A DNA stretch of 64,000 bases, from NCBI GenBank assembly GCA_947502975.1, contig CANNBV010000003.1:124001-188000 (forward strand), in the 5' to 3' direction. The notes under the pieces were generated by a model. It did not search any database. It saw nothing but the letters and a program-made list of their open reading frames with translations, and had not been told where the DNA came from. Both the position numbers and the translations under genes were made by a program. The stretch is from an uncultured Flavobacteriaceae bacterium. Lineage in GTDB: Bacteria > Bacteroidota > Bacteroidia > Flavobacteriales > Flavobacteriaceae. Below are positions 46,374-55,639 of this stretch, piece by piece (within the stretch, counting starts at the first letter, position 1; every line of letters begins with the position of its first letter).

Positions 46374-47591
46374 TTAAAAAATCAGAAGATTGATATCACT
46401 GTGTTTTAAATCAAACCATTCTCCAACAGATTTGTTTGTTAAAATTCCGTGGTAAAAGTACAACCCATTTTTTAAACCTTTGTCAAACCTTAAAGAATTT
46501 TCTATACCACCATCTTCAGCAATTTTCATTAAATAAGGTGTGAAAATATTACTAATAGAAACTGAAGCAGTTCTGGAATATCGCGCAGGTATATTTGGTA
46601 CACAATAATGAATAACACCATGTTTAACATAGGTAGGTTTTAGATGAGAAGTAACTTCGCTAGTTTCGAAGCAGCCGCCCATATCGATACTTACATCAAT
46701 AATAACAGCTCCTTTTTTCATATGCTGAACCATACTTTCTGATACAACTACAGGTGCTCTATCTATACCTCGTACAGCACCGATTACGACATCACATCGT
46801 TTTAAAGCTTTCAGTAAGTTTTTAGGTTGAATAGTAGATGTAAATAAAGATCGCCCTAAATTTGTTTGTATGCGCCTGAGTTTAGTGATAGAATTATCAA
46901 AAACTTTAATGCCAGCACCTAAACCAATAGCACTTCTAGCGGCATATTCGCCAACTGTTCCAGCGCCTAAAATAACCACTTCAATAGGAGGGACACCACT
47001 TATATTTCCTAGCATTAAACCAAGACTGTCCTTATCATTAGATAACAATTCTGAAGCAATTAAAACAGAAGCGGTACCTGCAATTTCACTGAGAGAACGT
47101 ACAGCTGGATATGTGCCATCTTCATCTTTTATAAACTCAAACGCTAAAGCAGTGATACGTTTGGCTGCCAGAGCTTCAAAATACTTTTTAGTACGGGTTT
47201 TTAGCTGTAATGCTGAAATTAAAATCGCCTGTGGATTCATTAATTTAATTTCCTCCAAACTTGGTGGCTCTACTTTTAGAACCATTGGGCAAGAATATAC
47301 TTTGGATGTATCATTAGAAATTTTTGCTCCCGCTTCGCTGTAATCTTTATCACTAAATCTCGCACCTTTTCCTGCTCCGGATTCTATTAAAACCTTATGC
47401 CCGTTACTTACTAATGCAGATACAGCATCTGGTGTTAAGCAAATACGATTTTCTTGATGCGTAGTTTCTTTTGGGACTCCAATATAAAGCTGCCGTTTGT
47501 GTTTAAAAATTTCTAGTTTTTCTTCTTGTGGAAGTAATTGCTGCTTGGTAAAAGGCGACAAAGATTCAGACATCATAATTGTATTTATCAA
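46374..47591 (-). CDS. ald: alanine dehydrogenase
   Basis: 405 residues. LYIGVPKETTHQENRICLTP is the usual start region of the AlaDH/PNT N-domain, VLIESGAGKGARFSDKDYSE and VEPPSLEEI contain the substrate-binding block, and VVILGAGTVGEYAARSAIGL is the NAD+ binding GxGxxG. DRAPVVVSESMVQHMKKGAV closes the second domain. It interconverts L-alanine and pyruvate plus ammonia. The length is slightly above the 370-400 typical of the family because of an N-terminal extension of about 30 residues. First gene of the operon down to 44247. Confidence 0.9.
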   Translation of the reverse strand: MINTIMMSESLSPFTKQQLLPQEEKLEIFKHKRQLYIGVPKETTHQENRICLTPDAVSALVSNGHKVLIESGAGKGARFSDKDYSEAGAKISNDTSKVYSCPMVLKVEPPSLEEIKLMNPQAILISALQLKTRTKKYFEALAAKRITALAFEFIKDEDGTYPAVRSLSEIAGTASVLIASELLSNDKDSLGLMLGNISGVPPIEVVILGAGTVGEYAARSAIGLGAGIKVFDNSITKLRRIQTNLGRSLFTSTIQPKNLLKALKRCDVVIGAVRGIDRAPVVVSESMVQHMKKGAVIIDVSIDMGGCFETSEVTSHLKPTYVKHGVIHYCVPNIPARYSRTASVSISNIFTPYLMKIAEDGGIENSLRFDKGLKNGLYFYHGILTNKSVGEWFDLKHSDINLLIF

Positions 47592-47746
47592 AATTGAAAT
47601 TACAAATATTTTTGGGTTTATAAATATTTTAAAAGCGAATTATTTAGTTACTTAACATATTAATTAACAATTAGTAAGAATATATATTAAACTAATTGTG
47701 GTATTAGCTCATTATATTCTAATATAATTATTCTAATTTTGTTATA

Positions 47747-50179
47747 ATGCAGATAAGAATCATACCTCTTTTATTAGTTTTCTTTTCTTTTTTAGGATTC
47801 TCTCAAAACTATACTGTTGAAGGGATTATAAAAGACGAAACAAATTCAGCCATAACCTATGCTAATGTTGTATTAGAAGATGATGAAAACTCTACTTTGG
47901 TATTGGGAACCGTTACTGATGAAACTGGTTATTTTAAATTAGAAAACCTAAAAACCTCCAATTATACGATAAGAATTAGCTATTTAGGGTATGAGAGTTT
48001 TACATCCAAGATCATTCTAACAGGGAATGTAAATTTCAAAACAATTATTTTGAGCTCCCAAGCTGAAAAACTTGAAGGTGTAGTTGTTACCGCAAAGCGA
48101 CCAACAGTAAAGCGTTTGGTGGATAGACTCGTCTTTAATGTAGAAAACTCAACGTTATCTAATGGCAATGTACTTGATGTGCTCAAAAACACACCAGGAG
48201 TTATAGTAAGAGATGGAGAAATTTCAGTTAAAAACACGTCGCCAGTGGTTTATATTAATGATAGAAGAGTTCATTTATCAGCAAGTGAAGTACAACAGCT
48301 TTTAGAAGCGACGCCAGCTAATAATATCAAATCTGTTGAAGTGATTACCAATCCACCAGCAAAATATGACGCCGAGGGAGGAGCTGTTTTAAATATTGTA
48401 ACCAGTAAAAATATTATTTCTGGATACCATGGTAGTATTTTTGGGAATTACCAACAAGGATTTCAATTTCCGAAGTTTTCTTTGGGTACTAGTCATTTCT
48501 TTAAATCAAAAAAACTGAGTGCTTACATCAATTATAATGTAAGCCCGAGAAAAGATTTTAGAAACAATTTAGAAGAAATTAATTTTATTGATAATAACGC
48601 GGTTGCATCTAGCTGGGAAACAGATTTTAAAAGAGATAGAGAGTCTGATAACCAAAATATAACAGGTACAATTAATTACGATTTTGATGATAAGAATAGT
48701 TTGAACTTTTCAGCAAATACTTTAATTGCCCCTCGTGAAAATTCTAGAACACGAGTGAATAGTTTAACTGAAGTGTTTGGAGCAAATAAAGTATTAGATT
48801 CCTCTTTTAGAACATTTAATAATTTAGTTTCTGAGAAGTTTAATCTAGCATTTTCACTAGGATATATTCATAAGTTTAAAAATGAAGGAGAACAATTATC
48901 TATTGATTTGCATCATACAAATTATGATTTTTCTGAATTTCAGAATGTAGATACGGGCTATTTTTTACCAAATGCAACCTCGTCCTTTAGAGATAACAGG
49001 TTTCAAACATTCTCAAGTCAAGAAATAAAGTTGATGACTGGACAGATAGATTATAAGCTTCCTTCTGAAGATGGATCGGTATTTGAGGTTGGTGTCAAAG
49101 CCGTGAGCATAGATTCTGATAATATTCTAGATCAATTTAGTTTTGAAAATGGCGTTAGAGAAGAAGATTTGAATAATTCTGATGTTTTTATTTATGATGA
49201 AAAAAACTATGCAGGTTATGTTAGTTACGAAAAAGACTGGGACCATTGGAGTTTAAAAGCTGGTTTAAGAGTGGAAACCACACAAACTGAAGGAAAGTCT
49301 CAAGCAACAAATACAATAAATACAAATGACTACACAAATTTTTTCCCTTCATTTTCTATATTGAATAGGTTTGAAAATGAAAATGAAATGTATTTTAGTT
49401 ATAATAAACGTATTTACAGACCTAGATATCGACAGCTAAATCCATTTCGTTATTTTTTGAATGATAATGCATTTATTACTGGAGATCCAAGCCTACTTCC
49501 TGAAATAGATGATAGTTTTACTTTAGGCTATACATTTAATAATAAATATACCTTTGAAGTATATTATCGCTATGAAAAAAATCCAACATTAGAGTTACCC
49601 GTTCAAGATAATGACAATAGGCAATTACAATATATATTTACAAATATAGACCATAACGAGTCTTATGGCTTAGATTTTACAACGTATACTGGCATTACGA
49701 AACATTGGAATCTTTATGTGTTATCGTCTCTGTTCTTTTATGAAAATAACTTTTTTGCCGTTGGAAGTAATAATGAACTTTTGAACAATGAAAGATGGTC
49801 TGTTTATGCTAATGTTGTTAATTACTTCAATTTTTTGGAAGACAATAGTTTAACGGCAGATATTGGAGTAGATTATATTAGTTCTGTATTTGTTGGACCA
49901 AGTGATGTTAATAATAGGTTAGGGGTAGATATTAATTTGAATAAAACCTTTTGGAACAATAGAGCATCACTGAATATTGGCGTGCGGGATTTATTTAATA
50001 CTAGAAACTTTACACAAACCACAAGGTATTTAAACCAAGATTGGTTTGTAGATAATAATTTAGAAAACAGATTATTTGTTGTCGGCTTCAATTATAAGTT
50101 TGGTAATTATAGGCTTGAGATTAAAAAAGAAGATATAGAACTTGATGAACGTGATAGATTGGAAAAGAATGAATTCTAA
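47747..50179 (+). CDS. outer-membrane beta-barrel receptor (TonB-dependent receptor-like, OMP_b-brl_3)
   Basis: 810 residues. MQIRIIPLLLVFFSFLGFSQ is a signal peptide. Residues 24-105 form a carboxypeptidase-like regulatory domain (YTVEGIIKDETNSAITYANV, IRISYLGYESF), residues 115-220 a plug-like domain (LDVLKNTPGVIVRDGEISVK, YINDRRVHLSASEVQQLLEA, ITNPPAKYDAEGGAVLNIV), and the rest the beta-barrel with alternating strands, ending KFGNYRLEIKKEDIELDERD. It is the type without a typical TonB box, common in Bacteroidota. The ligand is not visible. Convergent with the gene at 50176, which overlaps it by four bases. Confidence 0.85.
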   Translation: MQIRIIPLLLVFFSFLGFSQNYTVEGIIKDETNSAITYANVVLEDDENSTLVLGTVTDETGYFKLENLKTSNYTIRISYLGYESFTSKIILTGNVNFKTIILSSQAEKLEGVVVTAKRPTVKRLVDRLVFNVENSTLSNGNVLDVLKNTPGVIVRDGEISVKNTSPVVYINDRRVHLSASEVQQLLEATPANNIKSVEVITNPPAKYDAEGGAVLNIVTSKNIISGYHGSIFGNYQQGFQFPKFSLGTSHFFKSKKLSAYINYNVSPRKDFRNNLEEINFIDNNAVASSWETDFKRDRESDNQNITGTINYDFDDKNSLNFSANTLIAPRENSRTRVNSLTEVFGANKVLDSSFRTFNNLVSEKFNLAFSLGYIHKFKNEGEQLSIDLHHTNYDFSEFQNVDTGYFLPNATSSFRDNRFQTFSSQEIKLMTGQIDYKLPSEDGSVFEVGVKAVSIDSDNILDQFSFENGVREEDLNNSDVFIYDEKNYAGYVSYEKDWDHWSLKAGLRVETTQTEGKSQATNTINTNDYTNFFPSFSILNRFENENEMYFSYNKRIYRPRYRQLNPFRYFLNDNAFITGDPSLLPEIDDSFTLGYTFNNKYTFEVYYRYEKNPTLELPVQDNDNRQLQYIFTNIDHNESYGLDFTTYTGITKHWNLYVLSSLFFYENNFFAVGSNNELLNNERWSVYANVVNYFNFLEDNSLTADIGVDYISSVFVGPSDVNNRLGVDINLNKTFWNNRASLNIGVRDLFNTRNFTQTTRYLNQDWFVDNNLENRLFVVGFNYKFGNYRLEIKKEDIELDERDRLEKNEF

Positions 50180-50721
50180 AAATACTGTTTGACTTTATCC
50201 CAGAAATTCTTAGGAGATATTTTAAATTCTTCTTCCAGTTCTTCTAATGATTTTGTAGCCTCGTTTATTCTATTAAAAATTCTTGCTCTTATTAGATAGA
50301 TAGAAGGAATAACAACCGCCATTACTGGAATCATATAAATTAGTTGAAATTCATCCAAAAGATGAGATTCATCAGTAAATAGGCTAAAAATCTGATATAT
50401 ATACATGAACATCGGTACCAATAAGGCATGGTACCACCAATGTCTATTAGTGAAAAACCAAATCAACAAAAGAATTAGAGGAATAGCTTTACCAGTAAAA
50501 ATCCACATAGCTGTGTTGGCACTTTCAAAAAAGCCACTATTGTAGGTAAACAAAAAAGTGTCCCAAGTTTTATCATTTGGAACACTTTGATACAAATTGA
50601 ATAAAAGAGGTGTTATAGCTAATATAGTTGCAATAACACTACCTAATATTAAACTTCTTTTACTAACCGTGTGTCGGTACTTTAATTTTTCGTTTGTCAA
50701 CTTTTGCTGTTTGTGCTCCAT
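50176..50721 (-). CDS. membrane protein of unknown function
   Basis: 181 residues. Not recognised as a named family. It has four hydrophobic segments: SLILGSVIATILAITPLLFN, WIFTGKAIPLILLLIWFF, WWYHALLVPMFMYIYQIF and LIYMIPVMAVVIPSIYLIR, with a soluble C-terminal tail SLEELEEEFKISPKNFWD. The C-terminal repeats of E and K are polar. Its start lies inside the small ORF at 50663-50806, read in another frame. It is next to tsaE and porX on the same strand. The function is unknown. Confidence 0.65.
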   Translation of the reverse strand: MEHKQQKLTNEKLKYRHTVSKRSLILGSVIATILAITPLLFNLYQSVPNDKTWDTFLFTYNSGFFESANTAMWIFTGKAIPLILLLIWFFTNRHWWYHALLVPMFMYIYQIFSLFTDESHLLDEFQLIYMIPVMAVVIPSIYLIRARIFNRINEATKSLEELEEEFKISPKNFWDKVKQYF

Positions 50722-50806
50722 CTACGTTGTAGGTGTTTGCAGCATTTGCTAAAAACAACATACCTCCGAAAATTGCAATTGCAATTACATACTTTTTTGT
50801 TTTCAT
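50663..50806 (-). CDS. small secreted/membrane peptide, 47 residues, overlapping the next gene
   Basis: This ORF is too short for most gene callers. It reads MKTKKYVIAIAIFGGMLFLA, then NAANTYNVDGAQTAKVDK and ends KRKIKVPTHG. The first 22 residues look like a signal peptide with cleavage near ANA. It overlaps the start of the gene at 50721 by 59 bases in a different frame. A TAACTTTG element on the same strand (50842-50849) lies about 36 bases upstream of its ATG, with a purine-rich stretch (AATCCCTTAAAGAA) just before the start, so it is likely translated and coupled to the downstream membrane gene. Function unknown. Confidence 0.6.
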   Translation of the reverse strand: MKTKKYVIAIAIFGGMLFLANAANTYNVDGAQTAKVDKRKIKVPTHG

Positions 50807-50841
50807 TTCTTTAAGGGATTTTAATTAATTAATTAATACCT

Positions 50842-50849
50842 CAAAGTTA
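50842..50849 (-). promoter_or_regulatory. candidate -7 element for the 47-residue peptide and membrane protein gene
   Basis: Reverse-strand TAACTTTG fits TAnnTTTG. Transcription would begin near 50835, leaving a leader of about 29 bases before the ATG at 50806. The -33 region is only partly conserved. Confidence 0.45.
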
Positions 50850-51007
50850 GATAAAGACTAAAGTAGCATTGTGTTAAAAATGTTAAAAAAATGTTAAAAA
50901 CATTGATTTTTAAAATTTCAGTTGTGGCTTTCCCGTAATCTTTAAAAAAATATGGAAGTTATGTCGGTTTACTCATGCTTTATTGGGTGTTCGGTTAAGT
51001 TTATACT

Positions 51008-51415
51008 TTAAATTTTCAATTCAATTTTTCTGATTTGTTGCGTTTTTTCTTTAAGAAAAACAGCATTAAAATCATCAGTTAAAAGTGGTTCAATTAATTC
51101 TGGCCATTCAATTATAATCCAATTTTCAGAATATAAATACTCTTCAATTCCAAAATTATAAACTTCTTCGATATCATTCAAACGATATAAATCAAAATGA
51201 TATAACACACCATCTTTTACTTCATATTCATTAACTATTGAATAGGTTGGACTACTTATATCATATGTACTTCCAAGTGCCTTTGCGAGGCTCTTAACCA
51301 GTGTTGTCTTTCCAACGCCCATCTCACCATAAAGTAAAATGGTTTTCGAATTTACTGCTTCAATGAGCTTTTCTGCTACATCATCTACGTCATGTAAGCT
51401 ATAAGTAATTTCCAA
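51008..51415 (-). CDS. tsaE: tRNA threonylcarbamoyladenosine biosynthesis ATPase TsaE
   Basis: 135 residues. TILLYGEMGVGKTTLVKSLA holds the Walker A (Lys36, Thr37), SSPTYSIVNEY the next conserved block, and YHFDLYRLNDIEEVYNFGIE with ENWIIIEWPELI the family motifs (DLYRL and EWPE). TsaE is the ATPase that drives turnover of the TsaBD complex in making t6A at position 37 of tRNAs reading ANN codons. Normal length, same strand as porX, 92 bases away. Confidence 0.93.
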   Translation of the reverse strand: MEITYSLHDVDDVAEKLIEAVNSKTILLYGEMGVGKTTLVKSLAKALGSTYDISSPTYSIVNEYEVKDGVLYHFDLYRLNDIEEVYNFGIEEYLYSENWIIIEWPELIEPLLTDDFNAVFLKEKTQQIRKIELKI

Positions 51416-51507
51416 ATCAGTGTTTCAATATGCACAAAACTAAGTATAAATATTCAAAAAGCCTAACAAAAAGTGTATTTCATCGATGTTTTTTGCATTA
51501 CAAAGGC

Positions 51508-53055
51508 CTATTTAGGGCTAAAAACTGTGAAAGGTATGATCATTTCCTCTAAAGAAACGCCACCATGTTGGTAGGTATTTCTGTAATAACTCACGTAATG
51601 ATTGTAATTATTTGGATAAGCGAAGAACAAGTCGCTCTTTGCAAAAATAAAAGAGCTACTCATGTTTATTGTGGGTAAATGTATGCTTTTAGGGTCATCA
51701 GCTACAAGTACATCTTTTTTGTCAAATGTTAGGCTTCTTCCCGTTTTATAGCGAAGATTTAAACTCGTATCTCTATCTCCAATAACTTTGGAAGGGTTTT
51801 TAACATTTATGGTACCATGATCCGTAGTCAATATTAGTTTGAAACCTAGTTGCTGTGCTTGCTGAATCATTTCTAAAAGTGGTGAATTTTTAAACCAACT
51901 TAATGTTAATGATCTATATGCTTTATCATTAGATGCAAGCTCTTTCACTACATCCATCTCAGTTTTGGCATGAGATAGCATATCAACAAAATTATATACC
52001 ACAACAGTCAAATCATTGTCTTTTAGTGTTTTGAAGTTGTCAACCAATCGTTTCCCATTTTTTAAATTGGTGATTTTATGGTACTCAAACTTCAAATTAT
52101 TAAGACCAAGGCGCTGCATTTGAGTTTCTAAAAAATCAGCCTCATGTAGATTTTTGCCACCGTCATCAGTATCGTTTTTCCAGTATTGTGGATATAGTTT
52201 CTCCATATCACTTGGCATCAATCCAGAAAAAATAGCATTTCTTGCATATTGTGTGGCAGTAGGGAGGATACTAAAAAAAGCCTCTTCCTGTTCCTTTTTG
52301 TAATAGTTGTTAATCACTGGCTCAAAAACTTTCCATTGATCGTATCTCAAATTATCTACAACTACCAAAAGTGTAGGCTGTTCTTTGCTAAGTTCAGGAA
52401 CAATTTTTTCTTTAAACAATGTATGCGACATTAACGGCGCATCATCATAAGAATTAAACCAATCAGGATAATTTTTATCTATAAACTTGCCAAACTGTAT
52501 ATTTGCTTCTGTTTTCTGAGATTCTAAAATTTCAAACATACCTGCATCTTCAATGTCTTCAAGTTGAATTTCCCAATAAATTAGTTTTTGGTATAAGCTT
52601 ACCCAATCTTCATAGGAATTCACCATAGCCATGTCCATTGCTATTTTTCTAAATTCCTGCTGGTAATTAGATGTGGTTTTTTCGGATACAAGTCTGGAAT
52701 GGTCTAAATTCTTTTTTAAGCTCAGTAAGATTTGATTTGGATTTACAGGCTTTATTAAGTAATCGGCTATTTTATTGCCAATAGCTTCCTCCATGATATA
52801 TTCTTCTTCACTTTTTGTAATCATCACAACGGGAACACTATCTTTCTTTTCCTTAATTTCATTTAGCGTCTCTAAACCAGTTAAACCTGGCATGTTTTCA
52901 TCTAAAAATACAATATCAAAGTTAGTGTCGTCTATAATATCAATAGCTTCGGTGCCACTATTGCAGGTTGTAACCTTATAGTTTTTCTTTTCAAGAAATA
53001 AAATATGAGGTTTTAATAAATCTATTTCGTCATCAACCCAAAGTATATTAATCAT
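51508..53055 (-). CDS. porX: PorX: response regulator with PglZ/alkaline phosphatase-like domain
   Basis: 515 residues. An N-terminal receiver domain (1-120) with phospho-acceptor Asp52 in DIVFLDENMPGLTG, acidic pair Asp8/Asp9, and Lys in DYLIKPVNP. From about residue 200 a PglZ domain: LLVVVDNLRYDQWK and LPTATQYARNAIFSG with the nucleophilic Thr, and LTTDHGTINVKNPSK with metal ligands near the C-terminal part. PorX with the PorY kinase controls expression of type IX secretion genes in Bacteroidota and hydrolyses linear oligonucleotides. The organism therefore very likely has a type IX secretion system and gliding or surface proteins. Confidence 0.92.
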   Translation of the reverse strand: MINILWVDDEIDLLKPHILFLEKKNYKVTTCNSGTEAIDIIDDTNFDIVFLDENMPGLTGLETLNEIKEKKDSVPVVMITKSEEEYIMEEAIGNKIADYLIKPVNPNQILLSLKKNLDHSRLVSEKTTSNYQQEFRKIAMDMAMVNSYEDWVSLYQKLIYWEIQLEDIEDAGMFEILESQKTEANIQFGKFIDKNYPDWFNSYDDAPLMSHTLFKEKIVPELSKEQPTLLVVVDNLRYDQWKVFEPVINNYYKKEQEEAFFSILPTATQYARNAIFSGLMPSDMEKLYPQYWKNDTDDGGKNLHEADFLETQMQRLGLNNLKFEYHKITNLKNGKRLVDNFKTLKDNDLTVVVYNFVDMLSHAKTEMDVVKELASNDKAYRSLTLSWFKNSPLLEMIQQAQQLGFKLILTTDHGTINVKNPSKVIGDRDTSLNLRYKTGRSLTFDKKDVLVADDPKSIHLPTINMSSSFIFAKSDLFFAYPNNYNHYVSYYRNTYQHGGVSLEEMIIPFTVFSPK

Positions 53056-53079
53056 GCTATTTCTATTTTATGTTGCGAT

Positions 53080-53094
53080 GCCCAAAAATTGGGC
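53080..53094 (-). other. short hairpin in porX leader
   Basis: GCCCAA (53080-53085) and TTGGGC (53089-53094) form a six-base stem around three A. It lies 25 bases upstream of the porX start and may affect translation or be chance. Confidence 0.3.
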
Positions 53095-53121
53095 TTCATA
53101 TATTTATATTTCTTCTGTATG

Positions 53122-53161
53122 AAACTCAATTTTGTATATAAAAAAATACAAAATTGAGTTT
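53122..53161. repeat. 16-base perfect inverted repeat between porX and the HD gene
   Basis: AAACTCAATTTTGTAT at 53122-53137 and its exact reverse complement at 53146-53161 are separated by eight bases. It lies between divergently transcribed genes, so it cannot be a simple end-of-gene terminator. It may be an operator for a dimeric regulator or a hairpin in the porX leader. Confidence 0.7.
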
Positions 53162-53237
53162 TACTTCAGTAACTGCTACGTTAATACATGAATTTTTTCA
53201 TTTTGATTATTCGAATTTCAAAACGAAAAAAATCATA

Positions 53238-53245
53238 TATTTTTG
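53238..53245 (+). promoter_or_regulatory. candidate -7 element for the HD-domain gene
   Basis: TATTTTTG fits TAnnTTTG. Transcription would begin near 53252, giving a leader of about 20 bases before the TTG start at 53272. No -33 box at the usual spacing. Confidence 0.4.
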
Positions 53246-53271
53246 TAAAAACTAATGTAAACATTTAAAGT

Positions 53272-54483
53272 TTGAATAAACTTAAAATACTAAACGACCC
53301 AATTTACGGATTTATTACTATTCCAAATTCGTTAATTTTCGATCTTATCCAACATAAATATTTCCAAAGGCTACGACGAATTACCCAAATGGGAATGTCG
53401 CATCTGGTATATCCGGGCGCACATCATACCCGTTTTCATCATGCCATAGGTTGTATTTATTTAATGCAAAAGGCTGTCAATATACTTCGTTTTAAGGGAG
53501 TTACAATTTCTAAAGAAGAGGAGGAAGCACTTTATGTTGCGATATTATTGCATGATATTGGTCACGGACCATTCTCACATGCTATGGAACATAGTATTGT
53601 AAATGGTATATCTCATGAGCAAATTTCGCTCTTATTTATGGAGCGATTGAATAAAGAATTTAACGGAAGTTTAACGCTTGCCATCAAAATATTTAAGGGT
53701 GAATACGAGCGAACATTTATGTGCCAGCTTATTTCTAGTCAATTGGATATCGATAGAGCCGATTATTTAAAACGCGATAGTTTTTACACAGGTGTAGCCG
53801 AAGGTAATGTAAATAGTGAACGTTTAATTACGATGCTAAACGTTGTTGACGATAGTTTAGTAGTTGAAGAAAAAGGCATCTACAGCGTAGAAAAGTTTAT
53901 TATAGCGCGACGTTTTATGTATTGGCAAGTCTATTTACATAAAACAGGACTAGTAGCTGAACAGTTATTAATGCGTGTATTATCTAGGGCGAAACAATTG
54001 ACTAATAGAGGTGTAGATTTACAAGCAAGCACAGCATTGAAATATTTTTTGCAACACAATATCTCTATTGAAAATTTTACAAATGAAACGCTTGATGTTT
54101 TTTATGAGTTAGATGATTATGACATTGTTTCTGCCATGAAGCATTGGAAAACGAATGATGATTTTATACTCCGAAATTTATGTGAGATGATCATAAATAG
54201 AGCGCTATTAAAGATAAAAATAAAGGATAAGCCTATCAAAGCTAAGAGTTTAGAAAAGCATATAGATGGCTTAATGCAAAAACATGGTATCAATTCCGAT
54301 GAAGCAAAATATTTTGTGTTCTCAGGTGATATTTATAATCAGGCCTATCAAACAAAACATCAAAATATTAATATTTTATATAAGTCTGGGAAAATTCAAG
54401 ATATCGTTAAGGCATCAGATCATTTAAACCTGAAAGCATTATCAAAACCAGTAACAAAATATTATATATGTTATCCGAAATAA
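53272..54483 (+). CDS. HD-domain phosphohydrolase (dNTPase/SAMHD1-like)
   Basis: 403 residues. The start is TTG at 53272; no ATG is nearby and NKLKILNDPIYGFITIP is the conserved beginning of this family. HTRFHHAIGCIYLMQKAV, LLHDIGHGPFSHAMEH (HD pair) and SSQLDIDRADYLKRDSF carry the HD metal-binding residues His, His-Asp and Asp. The family is related to dGTP triphosphohydrolases and SAMHD1, but the substrate of this bacterial group is not established. It is divergent from porX and is followed by the lipid A cluster. Confidence 0.87.
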   Translation: MNKLKILNDPIYGFITIPNSLIFDLIQHKYFQRLRRITQMGMSHLVYPGAHHTRFHHAIGCIYLMQKAVNILRFKGVTISKEEEEALYVAILLHDIGHGPFSHAMEHSIVNGISHEQISLLFMERLNKEFNGSLTLAIKIFKGEYERTFMCQLISSQLDIDRADYLKRDSFYTGVAEGNVNSERLITMLNVVDDSLVVEEKGIYSVEKFIIARRFMYWQVYLHKTGLVAEQLLMRVLSRAKQLTNRGVDLQASTALKYFLQHNISIENFTNETLDVFYELDDYDIVSAMKHWKTNDDFILRNLCEMIINRALLKIKIKDKPIKAKSLEKHIDGLMQKHGINSDEAKYFVFSGDIYNQAYQTKHQNINILYKSGKIQDIVKASDHLNLKALSKPVTKYYICYPK

Positions 54484-54570
54484 ATGACGTAGTTCTTTTT
54501 TATTTTAAAATTGTTTACAACCGTAGAATATCTTAAAAAACAGGGCGTTATAACTTTGGTACATTTTTCC

Positions 54571-54578
54571 TATTTTTG
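54571..54578 (+). promoter_or_regulatory. candidate -7 element for the lpxD-lpxC/fabZ-lpxA-efp run
   Basis: TATTTTTG followed by C fits TAnnTTTG, in the form often seen in housekeeping genes of this group. Transcription would begin near 54585, leaving about 29 bases before the GTG at 54614. An alternative TAACTTTG is at 54551-54558. Confidence 0.45.
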
Positions 54579-54613
54579 CGCTAATTAAACAAATACAACT
54601 AACTCAAAGACGT

Positions 54614-55639
54614 GTGAAATTCACAGCTCAACAAATAGCAGATATTTTAGAAGGAGATATTGTTGGTGATGCAGATGTTAAAGTATCAAAACTTGCAAAA
54701 ATTGAAGAAGGAGTAGAAGGAGCGCTAACGTTTTTAGCAAACCCCAAGTATACATCTTACATCTATTCCACTAAAGCTTCAATAACAATAGTAAATAAAA
54801 CGTTTCAACCTGAAGATGACATTACTACAACTTTAATTAAAGTTGAAGACGCTTATAAATCATTTTCTAAGCTTTTAGAATACTACAATCAAGTAAAACT
54901 CAATAAATTTGGTATAGAACAACCTTCATTTATCGCAGCATCCTCTTCTCATGGAGATAATGTATATATAGGAGCGTTTTCGTACATAGGTGAAAATGTA
55001 ACTATAGGAGAAAATGTTAAGATTTTTCCAAACTCTTATATTGGTGATAATGTTAAAATTGGAGATAATACTTTAGTTTTTGCAGGCGCTAAGATTTATT
55101 CAGAATGTATAATAGGTAACAATTGTGTTATAAACTCAGGAGCAATCATTGGAGCAGATGGTTTTGGTTTTGCACCTAATGAAAAAGGAGAATATCAAAA
55201 AGTACCTCAAACTGGAAATGTAATTTTAGAAGATTTTGTAGACATAGGTGCTGCTACTACGATAGATAGAGCTACACTTGGTTCCACTATCATAAGAAGA
55301 GGTGTAAAGTTGGATAATCAGATTCAAATAGCACATAATGTAGAAATAGGTAAGAATACAGTTATTGCAGCTCAAACTGGTATTGCTGGCTCAACTAAAA
55401 TTGGCGAAAATTGCCAAATTGGTGGACAAGTTGGTATTGTAGGGCATATTACTATTGGGAATAATGTTAAGATTCAAGCACAATCTGGAATTGGAAGAAA
55501 TGTAAAGGATAATGAGGTACTACAAGGATCTCCAGCACTTGCTTATGGTGATTATAATAAATCGTACGTGCATTTTAAAAACCTACCGAAAATTATTAAA
55601 AAATTTAATGACTTAGAAAAAAGCTATGGCGATAGTTAA
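54614..55639 (+). CDS. lpxD: UDP-3-O-(3-hydroxyacyl)glucosamine N-acyltransferase LpxD
   Basis: 341 residues from a GTG start ([20 protein letters not shown] is the usual LpxD beginning). The N-terminal uridine-binding domain has [20 protein letters not shown], and from about residue 105 the left-handed beta-helix of hexapeptide repeats runs to [20 protein letters not shown]. The catalytic histidine is in [17 protein letters not shown]. It N-acylates UDP-3-O-acyl-glucosamine in the lipid A pathway. It overlaps the lpxC-fabZ gene by 14 bases, so they are coupled. Confidence 0.94.
   Translation: MKFTAQQIADILEGDIVGDADVKVSKLAKIEEGVEGALTFLANPKYTSYIYSTKASITIVNKTFQPEDDITTTLIKVEDAYKSFSKLLEYYNQVKLNKFGIEQPSFIAASSSHGDNVYIGAFSYIGENVTIGENVKIFPNSYIGDNVKIGDNTLVFAGAKIYSECIIGNNCVINSGAIIGADGFGFAPNEKGEYQKVPQTGNVILEDFVDIGAATTIDRATLGSTIIRRGVKLDNQIQIAHNVEIGKNTVIAAQTGIAGSTKIGENCQIGGQVGIVGHITIGNNVKIQAQSGIGRNVKDNEVLQGSPALAYGDYNKSYVHFKNLPKIIKKFNDLEKSYGDS

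Noticed and set aside
46870-47343. 157-codon ORF opposite ald
   Set aside because: It lies entirely antisense to a well-supported alanine dehydrogenase gene, with no motifs of its own.
47734-47741. TAATTTTG before the outer-membrane receptor gene as its promoter
   Set aside because: It is only six bases before the ATG, so transcription would start at or after the start codon; a leaderless start is possible but I do not claim it.
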